Shown here: positions 1-12,958 of the stretch, one piece after another
Position numbering within the stretch: position 1 is the stretch's first letter
Layout: each line of letters opens with the position of its first letter
Assembly: GCF_000276665.1 (NCBI RefSeq)
Contig: NW_004955473.1
Location: forward strand, 7,751,542-7,815,541
DNA: 64,000 nt
Reading direction: 5' to 3'
Source of the DNA: Chinchilla lanigera
Taxonomy: Eukaryota; Chordata; Mammalia; Rodentia; Chinchillidae
Translations under genes and position numbers: made by a program
Notes under the pieces: model-generated
The model's database searches: none
Told to the model about the DNA's origin: nothing
The model's input: only the letters and a program-made list of their open reading frames with translations

Positions 1-286
1 TCTATATCAACACATAAAAGTTAATTTACTAATTCAAAGTAACATATAAATTGAAATCATAAATATTATAAAATATGTGTGCAAATAAACTTTGAAATAA
101 TATACAACTATTTGAATATATGTGTTTTTATTCTGCCAAGTTTAAATATTTTTATCATTTCTATGTTTTTCTTTTCAAAATATTTTCATAGATATTCTCA
201 TCTATTTCTGCTGAGGTATGTGTACAAGATTTTGAAAAATTGATATCTGCATTAGAATTAATTAATTATGTGATACAGTCATGGTT
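1..286. other. Unassigned AT-rich DNA
   Basis: AT-rich sequence with no open frame of note and no repeat that I can name. It precedes the first MaLR element. Confidence 0.5.
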
Positions 287-2600
287 TTGTCAGCTTCCTT
301 CTCACTAAAAAGTAATATTTGACACTTGCAATTTTAAGTAGGAAATATTTAATTTAGCTCATATTTGGAGGCCACTCACTCTATAGTAAGCTGGCTCCAG
401 AAAACCAAGGACATACCACCAAGGCATGATAAATCAGAGCTTTTTAGTTCAAGGATGTAGGAAGGTAACAGCACCAGGAATCCAGGGAACAAAGAAGGAT
501 AGCATGAGAGAGGACAGAACTAATAACCTTATGAAATATCCAATTACATGTATCGAAGATCTACTCAGATATATGCAGAAAAATGTTTTATTAATATGGT
601 AGGTGTCTCTTAATCCAGTGAAGGTGGAATATCAGGATTAATGATCATAATCCACCCCTTGTCAATTTTACATCCAAACCCATGACCTTAAGCCTTATTT
701 CATTAATCTTCAAATAGAAAATAGAAACTTCATAATTCTACCTAAATTAATACATATATCCCTAGTACAGAAGAAGGGTCAGTAAACCTTTCCACAATGT
801 CCCCACAGTTTCAGCATTTTTTAAAAGCCAAACTCTAAGTTTTTTTCTGAGAGTCAAGATGAACTCTTCATTGTGAACCTCTGTGAAAATAAGAAAGTCA
901 CAGTCCAAGGCACAGTGGAACAGGGTGAACTCTCTCTTCCTAATGGAAGGAGTAGGGGGATAGAAAAAAATCCTTCCAAAGCAAGAATGCAACACATTAG
1001 AGCAAAATTAAGCCTTGTAGCTAAATATTGGACATTCAAGAATGAATGATGCTGATATGAGTTCCACATGGCTGGGACAGCTCCATCCCTATGGCTATGC
1101 CAGTTGCAGTCCACAAGGTCTTTTTACAGGACTGCCTGCACTCGTGGTCTGCATCTTTCCTCAGCTCATGTTTCACATTACTGATATATCCAGTTTCCTG
1201 AGATCTTCCCTACACCATCAGCTTTTTCCCATAACATTGATGTGTCACCCCCTCTGGGGCTCCCTGTTTTGTCCCCCACAAGCCTTCCTCTAAATTCTAT
1301 GCAAGAGATTTCCAAATCCCATAACTCTGATATTTTGCATGGTAGTAAAACAATCATCATATGAACAAAACCTAGTTCTACTGTAGAAGCAGTAGTCTGA
1401 CTCTGTCAAATCATTGTTTCAGAGGCCTTTCAGTTTCTGGATGGTTGAGGATGGTAAAATGAGAACAAGTAATATATTCCCTAGGAATATCTTCTCAAGC
1501 AGGTATCCCAGACATTTTCTTCTCCAAAGAAATTTTGACATTATTTTACCCTTAGTACTGCCCTGGGTGAGGTTTGTATTGCAGTATAAAATATTTTATT
1601 TTAGTAACAGTAATCTTACTAGAAGCTTCACGTATTTGGGCCCAGCTATACAAACATTTGCTCCCCAGTCAGAATTTAATTTTTTTCAAATGTTTTCTGC
1701 TTTGGATTTTGCCACCGATTTTCACTATAAATCCGGGTAAAAGCAGCCAATAGTACCCATATCACTGCCTTAATTCTGAGGTATTTTGCAATTTCCTCGA
1801 CCAGGTTAATTACTCCACCACCCTTAATCTTGGGCACCTGAAAAGTTTCAAGACATGGATCAAATGTATAAAAATTTTTTGCCAGATCTTAACAAACATG
1901 GCCTGTAGCCTTACTGTCAAGGGAGTTCTTGTTCCAAACTGGAACCTGTTGTTTAGGGCCTCTACTGCCCACATTTCTATCAGCATTCTAGCCTAGTTGT
2001 CCCACCACAATCATCCATGAGGGTCTCCTTACAATATTCTAAGATTTCTCTAACTTGCATTTCCAAACATTTTCAAACCTCCCCACAAACCAATTACAAA
2101 TGCTGATTAACCATAAGGTCAGGCAAAGTCACAGCATTCATCCATTTTCTCTCTTACCAATTTTTTACATTGGCATTCTCATTCCTGAGACACAATATAT
2201 GGAATCCAAAATTCAAAGGAAAAAAGGGTTAATGTAGTTCATGGTTTGGGGGTCATTCTTTTCATAGGTAGTTCCAAGGCAGGAATACAAGGTGGAACAA
2301 TTTGTTGGAGGATAGTTCTTGGTTCATGGCATTCTGGTAGCAGAGCAAAGAAACAACGCAAGACAGAAATGAAGTAAGACCCAAATATAACACACAACAC
2401 CATGCCATTGTGATCCACCCACACACGCAGGGGCATATTTTACCATTATGCTAAGCATAATCCAATGAATCTGACATATTAGGATTAACACTCTAATGAT
2501 TTTGAATGTTTTCTGTGAACATATCAAGTGCTCTGCCTCGTCAACATGTTCCCACAAAACACTTTCATGTTCACTCATTCTGTTTACCTTTAAACATTTC
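287..2600 (-). mobile_element. Diverged MaLR (ERVL-related) provirus, both LTRs traceable
   Basis: Read on the plus strand, the order is reversed 3' LTR (about 287-685), reversed internal region (about 686-2140) and reversed 5' LTR (about 2165-2600). The LTR shows the family landmarks: an A/T start, then 'aatttagctcatatttggagg', later 'ccagtgaaggtggaat' and 'taatccacccctt'. The internal part carries 'ccatcagc', 'gatttccaaatcccataac', 'agcagccaatagtaccc' and 'accacccttaatctt', which recur in the copies near 4.3, 16.3 and 51.3 kb. MaLR elements are non-autonomous and carry no functional gag, pol or env; the open frames here are chance frames. It is heavily mutated, so old. Boundaries are approximate. 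Confidence 0.65.
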
Positions 2601-2616
2601 TGGCTATGATCCAGTT

Positions 2617-2755
2617 CTTTTGAGACAGGGTCTTACTATATAGTTCAGGTTGGCCTTGGACTCTATGTAGCCCAGGCTTCTTTGAACTCACACAAATCCT
2701 GTTGCTTCGACCTCCCAAGTACTGGGATGACAGGTGTGCACCACCATGCCCAGCA
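2617..2755 (-). mobile_element. B1-type SINE
   Basis: On the plus strand it reads as a reversed 7SL-derived SINE: 'tgagacagggtctt', then 'gtagcccaggct', 'ctcccaagtactggga' and 'gtgcaccaccatgcccagc'. It is about 140 bp, the usual size of a monomeric B1. It lies between two MaLR proviruses. Several changes from the younger copies suggest moderate age; no clear target duplication was seen. Confidence 0.88.
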
Positions 2756-2879
2756 ATGAACCATTTTTTTTTTAAAAGTACATTTTCTGTTTTCATGACC
2801 CTAATATTATGGGTAGTGCGACAACATTGCAAGTGTGGGGGTGACAAATTCTGTTGGGAAGATAACTATTTTTTCACCA

Positions 2880-4985
2880 TCTTAGTCACTTTGCCCTCTT
2901 TAGGACAACACACCTGCCACCCATAATTTAAATGAGGAGAGGTATATTTTGATTCACATTTTAGAAATTTCAGTCTTGCTTGGTGAGCAGCATGGTACAA
3001 GGGCATGTTGTTGAGAAAAGTTGTTCAGTCATGACAGCCTAAGCGGGAAAAAATAAAGGGAGAAGATGAGGAGGGCAACAAAACTTTCTAGTTCATGCCC
3101 CCGGTGACAGAACTCTACCTGCCAAGAGCAAGTCAGCTATAAGTGCTTATTATCCAATCATTCTCCAAAAGAGTATATGGAGTTTTAGGAGGACCTCTGA
3201 ATATAAAACTTAACATTCAATCCCTAGCCACAAAAATCCTCATGTTCATCTCTTTATGAAAACAAAATACATTTAGTCCATCTCTAAGAGTTGCCATAGT
3301 TTTAACAGTCTCAACATTGGTGAAAAATCAAGTCCAAACTCTCGTCTGAGACTCAAAGCATTCTTAAATGTAAGACGCTATACAAGTAAAAAAAGAAAAT
3401 TAAACACTGCTGATATACAACATAACAGAGTAAACATTCTCATTTCCAAAGGGCGGAACAGGAAGACAGAAAGGAATAGTACCAAAGGAAGACCCAGTAG
3501 GGAAAACATTAAATACTGTAGCTCCTTGTCTAGCACCTGGGACAGTTGTGATAGAAAGTTATAAATGTTATTAATTCCAAAGGGCTTGTGTATCCCTGCC
3601 CTTATGGCATTGCTGGTTATTGCAGCTCTCATGGCCTTTCTGTGGGGTGGTTTTGCTTACTTTTAAACAGCTTTCTTTAGATGATCCACATTTCTAGCTT
3701 CTACAGTTTCCTAAGTCTTCCAAAGCTTTTTGGCTTTATTCTCACAGCTTCATTCACTGCCCTCTCAGTGGCACACTTCCTGTGCTCCATTAACTTCTTA
3801 AATCTTGGTAAAAGCCACAACTACTGTATTATGTGCATCTACATAAAACTTGCATTACCTGGATAATGCCTGCTTGACCAGAAGATTGGCTTTCTTGGGA
3901 CACTGCTGCAGAGGTTTCTGTGTGCATGGATGACTGAGGAATGTGAACAATTTTTTGAAGAATAAATTGCCTATGAGGTCTCTTTCCAGTGTGGTGCTTC
4001 CTGGGCTCTCTTCTTAAAAGAAACTTTAGAGTCTTGCAACCTTGAGGCTGCTAAAGGTGGGGTATTGCTAAATTCACACTTGCTTGTAACAGATTTTTTT
4101 TTCTATTTCTCTGATCCAAATCACTTGACTTCACATACTGTTAATATTTTCTGCAACCAAGCTCTCCTCTGATTCAGATTTGCTGGTGATTTTATTCTGG
4201 CAAAACAGATGACATTTTAAGTAGATTATTTGCTCATGTTTCTCATAGTAGATCTCACTAAAAGCAGCAAACAGTGACCATGCTACATCTTGCACACTGG
4301 AATTCCTTGAAATTTCCTCTAATAGATTACTAGTTCACCTCCCTTAATCTGTCTCCTGCAAAATCTGAGGACAGTATCAAAATGTAGATAAATTTTGTGG
4401 TAGATCCAACTGTCAATGGAGTCTTTGCTCCATGTTGATACCTTCTAATCCTTCGCTTTACAATCTTCATTTATGTTAGCATTCCATTCTTTAAGCTTTA
4501 GCTAGAATTTCCTTCAAGTTCATCTATGGCATTTCTCCAAAGCTCTCTGAATTCATCTGGAATATGAGTTCAAATGACTTCTGATCCACTTGTTGAGGTA
4601 TTAAGATAGCAACAGCCCCACTCTTGGTACCAAAATCTCTCTTAGTTTCCTTCTTGTAACTGAGAAGAAAAATCTGACGTCTGCAACTTAAAGAAGGAGA
4701 GGTTCATTTTTGCTCTTCTTTTCTGAGTCTCAGTCCTTTAATGGTTGACCACATGGCGGAAGGGTGGGGTGTCAAGGAAAGCTGCTCATGTCATGGCAAT
4801 TAGAATGCAGAAAGAGAATTAAAGTGCTGAGGAGGGAACTAGACCCTTGCCAACTATGGTCCTAATGACCCACCTTTTTTTGATCAGACCTCATTTCTTA
4901 ATAACAAGTGACCTATGAGCCTCCACAATCGAATTTCTCAAAAAATTCTATGGAGAACTCCAGGTATACATCAAAATATTGCCTG
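2880..4985 (-). mobile_element. MaLR provirus with both LTRs
   Basis: The reversed 3' LTR is about 2880-3210 and starts 'tcttagtcact'. The internal region is about 3211-4638 and contains 'catttagtccatctctaag', 'gatgatccacatttctagc', 'aaaagcagcaaacagtgacc' and, at its inner 5' end, 'ccccactcttggtaccaaa', the MaLR landmark next to the 5' LTR. The reversed 5' LTR is about 4639-4985 and starts 'tcttagtttcc'. At about 2.1 kb it has the size and order of a complete MaLR element. It has the same orientation as the copy just upstream. No functional retroviral gene remains. Confidence 0.75.
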
Positions 4986-5959
4986 AAACCTATTTTCATT
5001 CTGTGTAGGGATTAGTCCCATAGTTAACATATTATTTCCTGAGATAGTGACAGTTCCTCATAACCTAAAGCATTACTGTATATAACTGATTCTGATCTGA
5101 AATATTGGTTTGGAGTTTATTAGTTTTCTTGTTTTCTGCTATCACGAAATTAGAATTTATACTGCTTTGTCAGCTCAGCCTACCCTATTATCTTGAAATA
5201 GATCAATGAGATTTTAAAAATTAAGTTCTCTTTTCTGAGGCAATGAGATAGGTGTTACTTAGCTGTATTTACCCTTTCTTAAGAGGGCACAACTTTGGGA
5301 AGAGAGAGACTGAATATATAATTTTATGAATTGAATTAATCACCAAAATTTTCTATAACAATTGATGCCATGAATGAGTCAGAGGGAAGTGATAAACTAT
5401 AGATGTGCATAGTATATGTTGTATTTTCCATAAGTAAATTTCCCCCAAATGTAAATTTACTTATTTAGATATTTTTAGATATGTTCCTATGGAGCAGTAT
5501 TCCTATGACTTTTTATTCATTCAAAATATTTTCTTGGGCATGATTTAACCTGCAGTATAAAGATCCTCAAATATATTTGTAACATAAGCCATGACTTTGT
5601 AAACTACTACAATGCTATGACCATTTTCTCCTAAACTAGATAGCTCTGGACAATTGTCTCTGGAATTAGAATAGACAACTCAAGTAGTGCTACTGCCTTT
5701 TACTTTACTGCCAGACTACACTGTAATTTTTTCAGTGGGCCTACTTCTAGTTTCAGCTTACTCCATCTAAGAAGTGGTGGCTAAAAATGAAATTAAGTAT
5801 TTTACATTTGAATAGAAACCAAGATGTTATACTTATTGCAAGGAAATTTAAGTGTAAATATGTTGTTTGTGATTTATCATATGAATTTGGTATCAGATTA
5901 TTTTATATTAGTACATATTTGTAGTAATAATGTTTATATTTGTTTTAGAAAGTTGTTAT
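4986..5959. other. Unassigned AT-rich DNA
   Basis: About 1 kb with no gene and no repeat I can name. Long T and A runs are frequent. Confidence 0.5.
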
Positions 5960-6200
5960 ATCTACACAATAAATCTTAACTCCCTTTTGTCCCGTTTTTC
6001 TACACCCCTCCATATTTTCATATTTGTACTCTTTTTACATTTTTACAATATATAATTCTTACATTTCTGTGTGGAGCTGGTACATGTATTTAAAAAATTG
6101 TAATTTCTTTGTTCAGCTTCTACCCATTCCCTGCATCACTTCTTCCATGTTTTAATCCCCTTCCAAGCTGTCTCATTTTTGTTATACAAATTTGAGATAA
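5960..6200 (-). mobile_element. Probable LINE-1 3' UTR fragment
   Basis: A pyrimidine-rich stretch ('cccttttgtcccg', 'cccattccctgcatcac') contains the 19-mer ctggtacatgtatttaaaa at 6077-6095. The same 19-mer occurs at 11090-11108, at the 3' end of a clear minus-strand L1. That shared segment, with the C/T-rich context typical of a reversed L1 3' UTR, supports the call. No ORF2 sequence was recognised next to it. Confidence 0.5.
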
Positions 6201-7246
6201 AATTTGCCTATTTAATTGAAATCTTTTTTTTTAAATTTATGGTAATTTATTAACTTGTAAATACTCTGCATGAGTGTTTATATACACACACAAACATGAC
6301 TTTATTTTTGTCATAAATTCTATATGATGCTATGAATTCATAAACTCGTATTTCTTGGAGTTCTAAAGTATAGACATTTAAAAATTTTATGCGTTTAAAA
6401 ATTTGGAACTTTATTTTCATCTTTTCTTTTTATAAGGCTATATATGCTGTAAAATCTATTTACTTACATAAAATCTTTCTATTCTTCCTTTTCTCTCCTT
6501 AAGTGTTATGCCAGGTCATGGTTTCACCATATCATTTGCCACATAATTTTAGTTTTAAAGTTCAATTTTAAACTTTAAAATATTTAGTGATCTACTATGA
6601 TAATGACTCACAGTAAAATACACCTATATATACACTGTGAAATTTTACTAAAATTTCTCTTGTGAATTCTGTAGGCTTCAAAGAATTTTTTATTGTTTAA
6701 TTACAGGAAATTAATTCCCTTCAAGCATAAGGATTTTGTGCAGAGACGGTTTTGGTATCGAAGTAACAATAACTATATATAATGCATATAAAATTTACAT
6801 AAACTGCATTTGTGTATTTCGAATTTAAAGAGAAATATTTCTGAAACAGAATAAAATGACATTAAGTCTTGGAACACATATACCAAAATCAAGGCTAGTA
6901 TTATTTTCTGGTTTGAAGAATTATGGTTGATATTTGTACTTAACACTGTATTGTATAACAGTAATGACAGGATAAAAATATATTGTGTCAATAAATTTAA
7001 ACTGCATCTCTCTGACAATTATTATTCAATGAAGGTAATAAAAAGTAGAAATTTGAGGTGATGCATGCTTAGTTTCCTTTCAGTATAGTAAAGAGTATAT
7101 TACCCAGATGTAGTAAAAAAGTCTGTCAATGCTTGCATGCTACAAAGTTTACCTTATAGGCATCAATTCAGATGATTTGTTTCTTGATTTGTTTTTCACA
7201 TTTTATAGTCAAGTCTGAGGGAAACATCATCTATGCTTTTGAGTAT

Positions 7247-7306
7247 GCATGTGTGTTTTTGTGTGTGGTGTGTCTATATGTGTATGTGTGTGTGTGTGTG
7301 TGTGTT
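7247..7306. repeat. (TG)n microsatellite
   Basis: Interrupted TG dinucleotide repeat, purest at its right end. Confidence 0.9.
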
Positions 7307-8181
7307 GGTTTTGATTTTGGCATATAATTATGGAATGTTGGTATAGAAGCAACCGAGTGATTATTTTCTTTCTCTTTTGCTTTCCTCTGTGCTTTTTCAG
7401 TGACAGAGAACATGGAACCGTGTATTTTGTTGTAAAGTGATAACTGCATAGATATAATGATTTAAAGTGGAAGTTGGTGTTTTTGACCTTAGAGGAGAAA
7501 AAATTGCATGTGAGTTCTTTTCTTGTTTGGATTTGGGAAGAGATTTAGAATGTAAGAAGTTGTCCATCTCAAATATGAAACAGGCCATTAAATTGTGGTT
7601 AGAATTTAAGGCCATAAATCAACATAGTTTTCTTTTAATAAGGAAGAAGAAATAAGTGAGGAGAAATGAGATAAATATTGCTAATTATGGTTACTACTAT
7701 CTACAGAACAGTTTCTCAGTATCTCACATTCAGTTTTATAATCTGAATTTTATCAAAAATGTTATATAAGACAGAACTATGAGGTAACACAACTAAAGAA
7801 ACACAGACAAAATGTATAAAAATAATTCAGACAGATTAAGTATGACCCTGAAGGCTATATTCTTAAGTGCTACTCTAGACTAATGAATGAATTAATGAAT
7901 ATCCACCAATTGAAATATATGTCTGAGCATCATGTTTTGAAGCATATTTTGAAATGTGTATCATATACTGTTTTTACAAATTAAAAAGTTTTCAGTTCCT
8001 TCTATATTTCAATTTGTATGTCAGGTAACAATGCATTGTACAGCAACATTTCAATACCCAGGACATATAAGACTTGCATGTTTTTTGAGGTATAAGTTAT
8101 GAAATCAATATATTTTTGTACCATGTGTCATAGCGTATCGGTCTGTATAAGTTAGAAATTTTTAGAGGAATAAAATCAATA

Positions 8182-8182
<1 letters not shown>

Positions 8183-8214
<32 letters not shown>
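8183..8214. repeat. (TA)n microsatellite
   Basis: About 15 uninterrupted TA units. Confidence 0.95.
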
Positions 8215-8217
<3 letters not shown>

Positions 8218-9689
8218 TAATGTTCCTCAACTCAAAATATGGTCATGTCTAAGTTAACTTATAATTACTTGATAATATCACAAGTAAAAATATTACATTG
8301 AATACACTAACTGATTGGCTATCGTACTTAGCAACACAGTATAGTTTAAAATATTGGTTACTTACCCAGTATTTCTTTGTCTGAGTGGAACTGCAGGTTA
8401 AAATTGCTACCCAATAACATAAATGAGCATCACGTCAGATACTGCTTGCCTTAGCAAAATCATAATTTGAAGTATGGTTTCATATAACCTTCTTTCATGA
8501 TAAAGTTGAAAACCTAATGTTGAAGCATGCTAAGTCAGGACCATCAGAATATATCAGAGTTCTTTAAAGCCGTTAATCTCGAAGAAAGAAGAGAGTAATG
8601 ACCATTGGGGAAGATAGGTCATAAAATCCACATGAATACACAAATGCCCTGGCACTTCCTGAAATCATGTATGCAATGGGACTACTCACTCTCTAACAAC
8701 AGATTTAAAGCAACTGAAGTTAGACCGGATACACCTTGGATTTTTCTTCAATTGCTACATTCCTATGTAAGCTTTGCAGGGTCTTCATAGAACATAGGCC
8801 CTTCTACTCCGAAATATCCTCAAGCATGTAGGACTTCTAAAATTATGTGGGAATATTTGAATACTTTGGCCTCTTAGAATATTCGTTCCCTCGTGGATGT
8901 CACATATAATGGTACCTGTCATGTGGAGATAAATAAACTATCTTCTCTAAATAAAAGTTACATCATTTCTTCAAAAAAGCCTGGCAAGCCACACTGGTTT
9001 CAGCAACAGTGTTTTCTTTATCAGATTCTCGGACCTATGAATTTTCATGAAGATAAGATTTGGAAATCTTAAGTTCAGCTAAAGATTTTGAATTTTATTT
9101 CACAGAAAAGATAGAGTGATATGACTTTTTAAGAAAATAACCAGTTGTTCTGGTATAAAGATGCACTTTCAATTAAATTTGTATTTTTAGTTTGAATATA
9201 TATTAAAATGTCTATTCTACCACGTTCAATGGAAAGAAATGGCACACTTATTTTTACTATTTTAAACCTTCTCAGCTCAACACAACAATTATCTACATTC
9301 AACAATGATATAAAACAATAGCTAAACTGCAGTGCAGTGTGTTGCAAAGCTACTCTTCGGTAAGTTAGACATATTAAATGGAATTTCAAGGTAATGATTT
9401 TTAAAATTTATAGTAGGTTAATTAGGGTATGATCCTATTGTAAGTCAAAGTGTGTGCATGTGCGTGCATGTGTGAGTGGGTGTGTGTATACACTTATTTT
9501 GGAGGATTAAATTTGCAGAACTGGCTTACTGAAGGTAAGAAATTCCACAATGTACTGTCTGTAATGATGAAAAATTAAAACACAAATAATCAACAGAGTA
9601 CATGTGTGTGGCAGTATTATACATAGAAATACATGTATATAATACACATATTTATTTTATATACAAATGTTTACATATATCAATCAATA

Positions 9690-10255
9690 TATATATATAT
9701 AAAGAGAAAAAGAAAGATTATATGTGTGTACATAAACATATATTTCAAGAAAGATAATCAGAAATTGTACATAGTTATGCAGCTTACATAGTTATGGTGG
9801 CTGAAAAGTCTGCTTTTGTGCTGATATCTACAAAATAGAAATCCAGAAAAGCAAGTGCTATGTTTTTAACCTAATTCTGAAAGTCTGAAAAACAGGAGAG
9901 GTGATGTTGCAATTTTAGTCTGAAGGCTATTACACTTGAAACCCAAAGATACCAATGTTGTAATTCAAGTTCCAAGGCAGGAAAAGGAATAGTGTCTCAG
10001 GTCAAAAACATTAGGAATGAGAAATCTCTTTTTATGTGAGAATCAACACTGTTCTTCTATTAAGGCCTTCAACCAATGGAAGGGGTCCCATTTATGTTAG
10101 GAAGGGAAAATCTTCTTTAATCTGTCTGCAGATTCAATTGTTAATCTCATCTAGACTTACCCCAATGGCATTTCTAGAATGACGTTTGATAAAACATCTG
10201 GCAATTTTATGGTCCAGTTAAAATTGACATAGTGAAAAAACTTCAGAAATCTTAC
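9690..10255 (-). mobile_element. Old interspersed repeat (LTR-like; family name uncertain)
   Basis: Ordered landmarks of a widespread eutherian repeat of about 0.5 kb are readable: 'tatggtggctgaaaagtc', then 'ccaaggcaggaaaaggaat', 'taaggccttcaaccaatgg', 'gttaatctcatctagac', and near the end 'ggtccagttaaaattgaca'. The last motif corresponds to the ending 'caagttgaca...taaccatcaca' seen in another copy near 25.15 kb. I remember this consensus but not its database name with certainty. The strand given is only the orientation expected for an antisense LTR. Confidence 0.6.
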
Positions 10256-10955
10256 TGTTATCCACCTGACACCCATAAACATGTCCTTAAATCTTTTTTT
10301 CTATAAATAAAGAAAATGACACATTCTTAATTCCACCTAATCTGTGCAGGTATCTTTTATATAAAGGAAAACCACACACAAATTTAACCCATGAAGAAAG
10401 ATAAAGTTTCAAGAAAAAAATTATTGTAGTACTTATTACCACACTGCATGAATAGTGATATGTAAATTAATAATATTTAAATATTTTGATATGAAGTCAA
10501 TATATCATGTATTACATGATAAAGGGATAAGAGAGGTAAAAAAGTGAAGATATTCACAGTAAACATTCATATAAATTAAAAAAGAAAGCAAGATTCCTAC
10601 TATTACAGCACTCATTCCTGTAATGGGCTACATGATTGTACCTGCTAATCATAATATTCTTCTCTTTCTATCCATTCTCTATCTCCTTGGCCTTCAGCCA
10701 GAACTTCATGTGGTCAAAATTGTTCTTGTTGGTATGATGTACACTTCTACTTCTGCAGATTCTGGACCATTGGTAGTCTTTCAAGGCTTTTGTTATATTA
10801 ACACATTTCTCTTTGAGAAAAAAAAAATGTCATCCAACTGCCAGTGTTCATTGAATTTCGCATAAACATGCTCTTTGAGGTTGATATAAGTCAAACTGGC
10901 CTTAAATGTGAAAATAAAATATAAAAGCTGTTCCAATTATTTCCATACAGAACTT
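10256..10955. other. Unassigned AT-rich DNA
   Basis: About 700 bp with no recognisable repeat. It contains an 80-codon open frame (10623-10865) with no detectable family features, which I regard as chance. Confidence 0.45.
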
Positions 10956-12850
10956 GCCTCTACTCCTAAATTAATAGATATGTATATGATGATCATTATT
11001 TGATAAGTTTTTTCATGTGGTAAATTTCTTTACTTTTTACTTTTATTACTGCACATCTATAGTATAATGATTACATTCATTGTGAAGAACTGGTACATGT
11101 ATTTAAAACATCTTCCTTTTATTTCCTTATATTTCATCTCCATCCTGCCCTTTAATATTTTCTAGAATCTTATTCTTGTATTTATTTTATGTACAGGCAT
11201 ACAGGCAGAATAACAGCCAGAATATCTATAAAATACATAAGACAGTACCATTTAATTAAAATACAAACTTATGTACATTGTCCCTGCTGGATTGCAATGT
11301 TTTCTCTTTCTATTTGTCCTATTATGGCTTTTTTTTTGTACTTTATTTGTACATTTGGCTTATCATATAAGACAAACCATGTAATATTTAAAGTTGTGTG
11401 TCAAATTTACTTCACATAAAATTGTGCTGTCAACGTGCATCCATTTTCAAAACAATGATCCATATTTATTCTTTATCACAGAATAGTAGTACACTGTGTA
11501 TAAATGCACATATTATTTATCCATTCATCTGTTGATGGACATATAGACAGCTTCTAAAATGTAGCTATTATCAATTGTGCTCCTATGAATGACTTGACAT
11601 ACATCACTGTGTGATGATGTCTTTAACTTTTGGGAGAGTTAACTGGAAGCTGAGACAAATGAAATTTCTAACTCTTGTTTTTAAGGGATCTCCATAATGA
11701 TTTCTATAGTGGTTATACCAGTTTACACTCCCACCAATAAAGAAAAAATGTTTTGTTTCCCAACGGTCTGTTTAGTTTTGTTATTCATTTATTTCTTTAT
11801 GGTAACCATTCTTTCTCATGTGAAATGAAATGTGAGTGTTGATTTAATTTGCATTTTAAAAATGGCCAGTAATGTTGAACATATTTTCTTGTATTCATTG
11901 AGCATTTGTCATTTTTCACCTGAAAACTGTCTATTCATTTCAGATCACCATCTTTTGATTGCATCTCTAAATATGGGGGTCTAATTATTTGAGTTCTTTA
12001 TAAATTCTAGATACTCATTCTTTGTTTGAGCTGTAGTTTGGATATTTTTCCTGTTCTGTGGGTCGTTTCTTCACTTGGTTGGTGGTTACTATTGCGGTGC
12101 AGATGTCTAATTTGATGTGATCACATTTGTTGACCCTTGATATTATTTCTTATGAACAGAACCAGGGCTCTGTTCCTAAAGATTTTGCTTACATCTATGT
12201 CTTTAAGAGTTTTACCTGTTTTGTCTACTAGCAGGTTATGTTTTTCTGGTCTAATGTTTTGATCTTGGAAATATTTTTGGTTTTAAATTTGTGTATATTG
12301 AGCGAGATTAGTCTAGATTCAATATTTGACACGTGTATAGCCTGTTGTCCCAGGACAATTTGTGAAAAAGGCCAATATTCCTCCAGCAAAGGAGTCTGGC
12401 CACTTTGCAAAGATAAGGTACCTGAATGTGCCTGGACTTGTTTCTGCACACCTTTTCTGCTCCACTGATCCAGAAGCTTGCTTTTGTTCTTTCTGAAAAT
12501 ATTATGCTGTTTTTTTATCACTGTAGCTTTGTAGTACAACTTGAAGTTTAGGATTGTGATGCCCACAGTCTTGTTACCCAAATTGCTTTTACTACTCTAG
12601 GACTTTTCTGGTTCCTTATGATTTAGCATCGTTTTCTCCAGTTCTGTTAGAAATATTATTGGTATTTTGATTGGGATTTAATTTAATCTGTATAAGTGCT
12701 TTAGAAGTATGGACATTTTGACTTTATTGCTCCTGTGTACTCCCCCCAAAAGGAGATATCTTTCCATTTTCTGTTGTCCTCTTCAATCTCCTTCAGAGTA
12801 CTGCAGTTTTTCGTTATAAAGGCCTTGAATTTTCTTGATGAGGCTTTTTC

Positions 12851-12958
12851 CTATTTCTCTCTGTCTCTCTATTTCTGTCTGTTTCTCTGTCTCTCTCTCT
12901 CTATGTCTCTATATCTTTGTCTCTCTGTCTCTTGGCCTGTCTGTCTGTCTGTCTCTGC
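12851..12958. repeat. TC/TG-rich simple repeat inside L1
   Basis: Imperfect (TCTC)n and (TCTG)n tract expanded within the L1 sequence. Confidence 0.85.

Larger units (their letters stand above)
6201..9689. other. Unassigned AT-rich DNA with microsatellites
   Basis: About 3.5 kb without a gene. It holds a (TG)n tract, a (TA)n tract and several long A/T runs. The part at 8580-8960 is slightly richer in GC and ends in 'aataaactatc' and 'aaataaaag', which could be an LTR-like tail, but I cannot place it in a family. Confidence 0.45.

Noticed and set aside
7231..7449. Frame rich in Thr-His repeats
   Set aside because: The repeat is the translation of the (TG)n/(CA)n microsatellite.
12228..12581. 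117-codon minus-strand open frame
   Set aside because: It is a surviving stretch of L1 ORF2 C-terminal coding sequence, not a host gene; flanking frames are broken.
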